Positions 53,080-53,882 of a DNA stretch of 53,882 nt are shown one piece after another (position 1 is the first letter of the stretch; each line of letters begins with the position of its first letter). The position numbers and the translations under genes are program-made. The notes below the pieces were generated by a model. It was not told where the DNA came from. It made no database searches and was given only the letters and a program-made list of their open reading frames with translations. The DNA lies in contig NVXV01000004.1 in assembly GCA_002734085.1 (NCBI GenBank), positions 1-53,882 on the forward strand, in the 5' to 3' direction. Source of the DNA: Fluviicola sp. (GTDB lineage: Bacteria; Bacteroidota; Bacteroidia; Flavobacteriales_D; Crocinitomicaceae).

Positions 53080-53109
53080 AATAGTAAAAAATTAATTTCA
53101 GTTATCGTT

Positions 53110-53340
53110 TTAAAGTTCTGTTATTTGGTAACTTGTGTTCTCTAACGCACGTTGCATCTGGCCAAGTTCAACTTTAGCTTCAGATACTATATCCACTTAT
53201 TTCTTGTGCATATCAACTTTAGCAGATTTAATTTTGGGAATTGACGACAACCTGATTTCTATTGTACTTGCGCACCCTCCGCAACTTAAACCGCTTACAC
53301 TATAAGTTTGCTTTGTATTTTCTTTATTATTATCCGTCAT
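53110..53340 (-). pseudogene. Heavy-metal-associated domain protein interrupted by a stop
   Basis: An ATG at 53340 opens a 76-residue HMA protein: SVSGLSCGGCASTIEIRLSS (CxxC at Cys20, Cys23), then DMHKK. At codon 48 TAA (53199-53197) interrupts, and the same frame continues VDIVSEAKVELG, RALENTSYQITEL to a stop at 53112-53110. Only one base (C to T, Gln to stop) separates it from an intact gene. Without repair it makes a 47-residue fragment that still has the Cys pair. It lies 16 bases after SHOCT and 30 before the DUF2933-like gene. Confidence 0.75.
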
Positions 53341-53356
53341 GATGTATGATTTTTTA

Positions 53357-53575
53357 TTAATCTTTTAAGAGTTCCTTTTTCTGTTCTATATATTCTACCT
53401 TATCAATCTCTCCAGCTGCAAATCGCTTTTTGAGAATGTCTAGCGGAGTTTCTTTCTTAGTTCTCTGCCCTGGAACGTCATAAGGCATAGCAAAAACCCA
53501 AAATATAAAAATAAGCCATAGAATCCACCAGACCCAATGCATTCCAAAAAAATGATGTCCATTAAAATACCACAT
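53357..53575 (-). CDS. SHOCT-domain small membrane protein
   Basis: It has 72 residues. One wide aromatic membrane segment (WVWWILWLIFIFWVFAM) is followed by a SHOCT motif at the end (LDILKKRFAAGEIDKVEYIEQKKELL). These proteins are common small membrane companions of copper and heavy-metal loci, with a likely oligomerisation role. It is the first gene of the minus-strand group leading to the broken HMA gene and the DUF2933-like gene. Confidence 0.75.
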   Translation of the reverse strand: MWYFNGHHFFGMHWVWWILWLIFIFWVFAMPYDVPGQRTKKETPLDILKKRFAAGEIDKVEYIEQKKELLKD

Positions 53576-53768
53576 AATTATGTTTTTTTTAAAGTTTTAA
53601 TTCTTGTTCAAATATAGTTTTATTACCTTCTTTAAATAATGACTATTATCACTATTTGAGCTGATATTAAACGCTTTTTAATCTATCCTATAAATTATTC
53701 TAATAAACAACTTAATTTTTCAATTATTCTTTTCTAAAAGAACATTTTTTATTAAAAAAAGTTAAAAA

Positions 53769-53882
53769 CTGGAGCTATCTCACTTTTTATTTGAATTATT
53801 GTTTTTTCATTTACTAAAAGTTTGTAGACATCTTGTTCTACCGATAAGCTCCAGAAAATAAATGATTAATGTCCTCCATGAT
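53769..53882 (-). repeat. Direct repeat copy 2 (end of a second HMBD gene plus UTR)
   Basis: About 114 bases match 29850-29964, with the long-arm hairpin CTGGAGCT...AGCTCCAG preserved. The repeat is cut by the window edge. Confidence 0.85.
53866..53882 (-). CDS. HMBD lipoprotein paralogue, C-terminal end cut by window edge
   Basis: A TAA at 53868-53866 and codons for HGGH precede it, exactly as at the end of the 29948-30205 gene. The rest is outside the window. The conserved UTR and end imply a close paralogue. Confidence 0.55.

Noticed and set aside
1-53882. CRISPR array or tRNA/rRNA genes
   Set aside because: I saw no regularly spaced repeats and no tRNA-like cloverleaf or rRNA sequence on either strand by reading.

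Overview
The window reads as part of a Bacteroidota chromosome or large mobile element, probably from a marine member of the Cytophagales or Flavobacteriales. The signs are low GC, type IX secretion C-terminal sorting domains on two proteins, the CusA pump fused to a TolC-like domain, a DUF6660 protein, and -7 promoter elements of the TAnnTTTG type. The genus cannot be fixed from the sequence alone. Nearly all genes lie on the minus strand. The exceptions are a mercury operon (23.4-26.7 kb) and one small membrane protein.

Layout. (1) 1-98 is the edge of an IS3-family element. (2) 0.2-9.5 kb is an AT-rich accessory stretch of secreted proteins, lipoproteins and outer-membrane proteins: a T9SS-exported RCC1-repeat protein, an LA_2272-type surface repeat protein, a ChaN/EreA-like protein and a beta-barrel. 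It also holds two copies of a small-ORF plus hairpin/terminator cassette. (3) 9.6-10.8 kb is about 1.2 kb of gene-free, GC-richer DNA with long inverted repeats, resembling a transfer-origin or mobile-element remnant. (4) 10.8-23.2 kb is a divalent-metal efflux block: Fur-family regulator, a CDF transporter with an internal deletion, a second CDF-like transporter, a P1B-4-type ATPase, a SpoIIAA-like protein, a PII-like protein, an M28 peptidase, CusB-like adaptor, CusA-TolC fusion and DUF6660. (5) 23.4-26.7 kb is arsR-merTP-merA plus a second SpoIIAA-like protein. (6) 26.7-29.6 kb is a porin / Rieske / di-heme oxidoreductase operon with a DtxR/MntR-like box. (7) 29.9-35.2 kb is copper handling: HMBD lipoprotein, CopZ-like protein, CopA, AraC regulator with a CxxC domain, DUF3347 lipoprotein.

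(8) 35.2-53.6 kb is a long, tightly packed minus-strand run joining a CopB-type ATPase to a low-energy/nucleotide module: type II (archaeal-type) GAPDH, class I aldolase, PPK2, AMP/thymidine-phosphorylase family enzyme, PRPP synthetase, beta-CASP RNase, ATP-cone/Mrr nuclease, universal stress protein, NDH-2, K+ channel and several transporters. It is preceded by small metal-related membrane proteins and a heavy-metal-associated-domain gene broken by a stop codon. The last about 115 bases repeat 29850-29964 at roughly 93% identity, so a second HMBD lipoprotein gene begins at the right edge.

How it may work together: periplasmic and membrane metal export (RND, CDF, P-type pumps) and mercury reduction protect the cell. 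The adjoining metabolic run could recycle RNA to ribose phosphates and keep phosphate energy and NADH turnover going when metal stress or oxygen limitation stops growth. That last link is inference.
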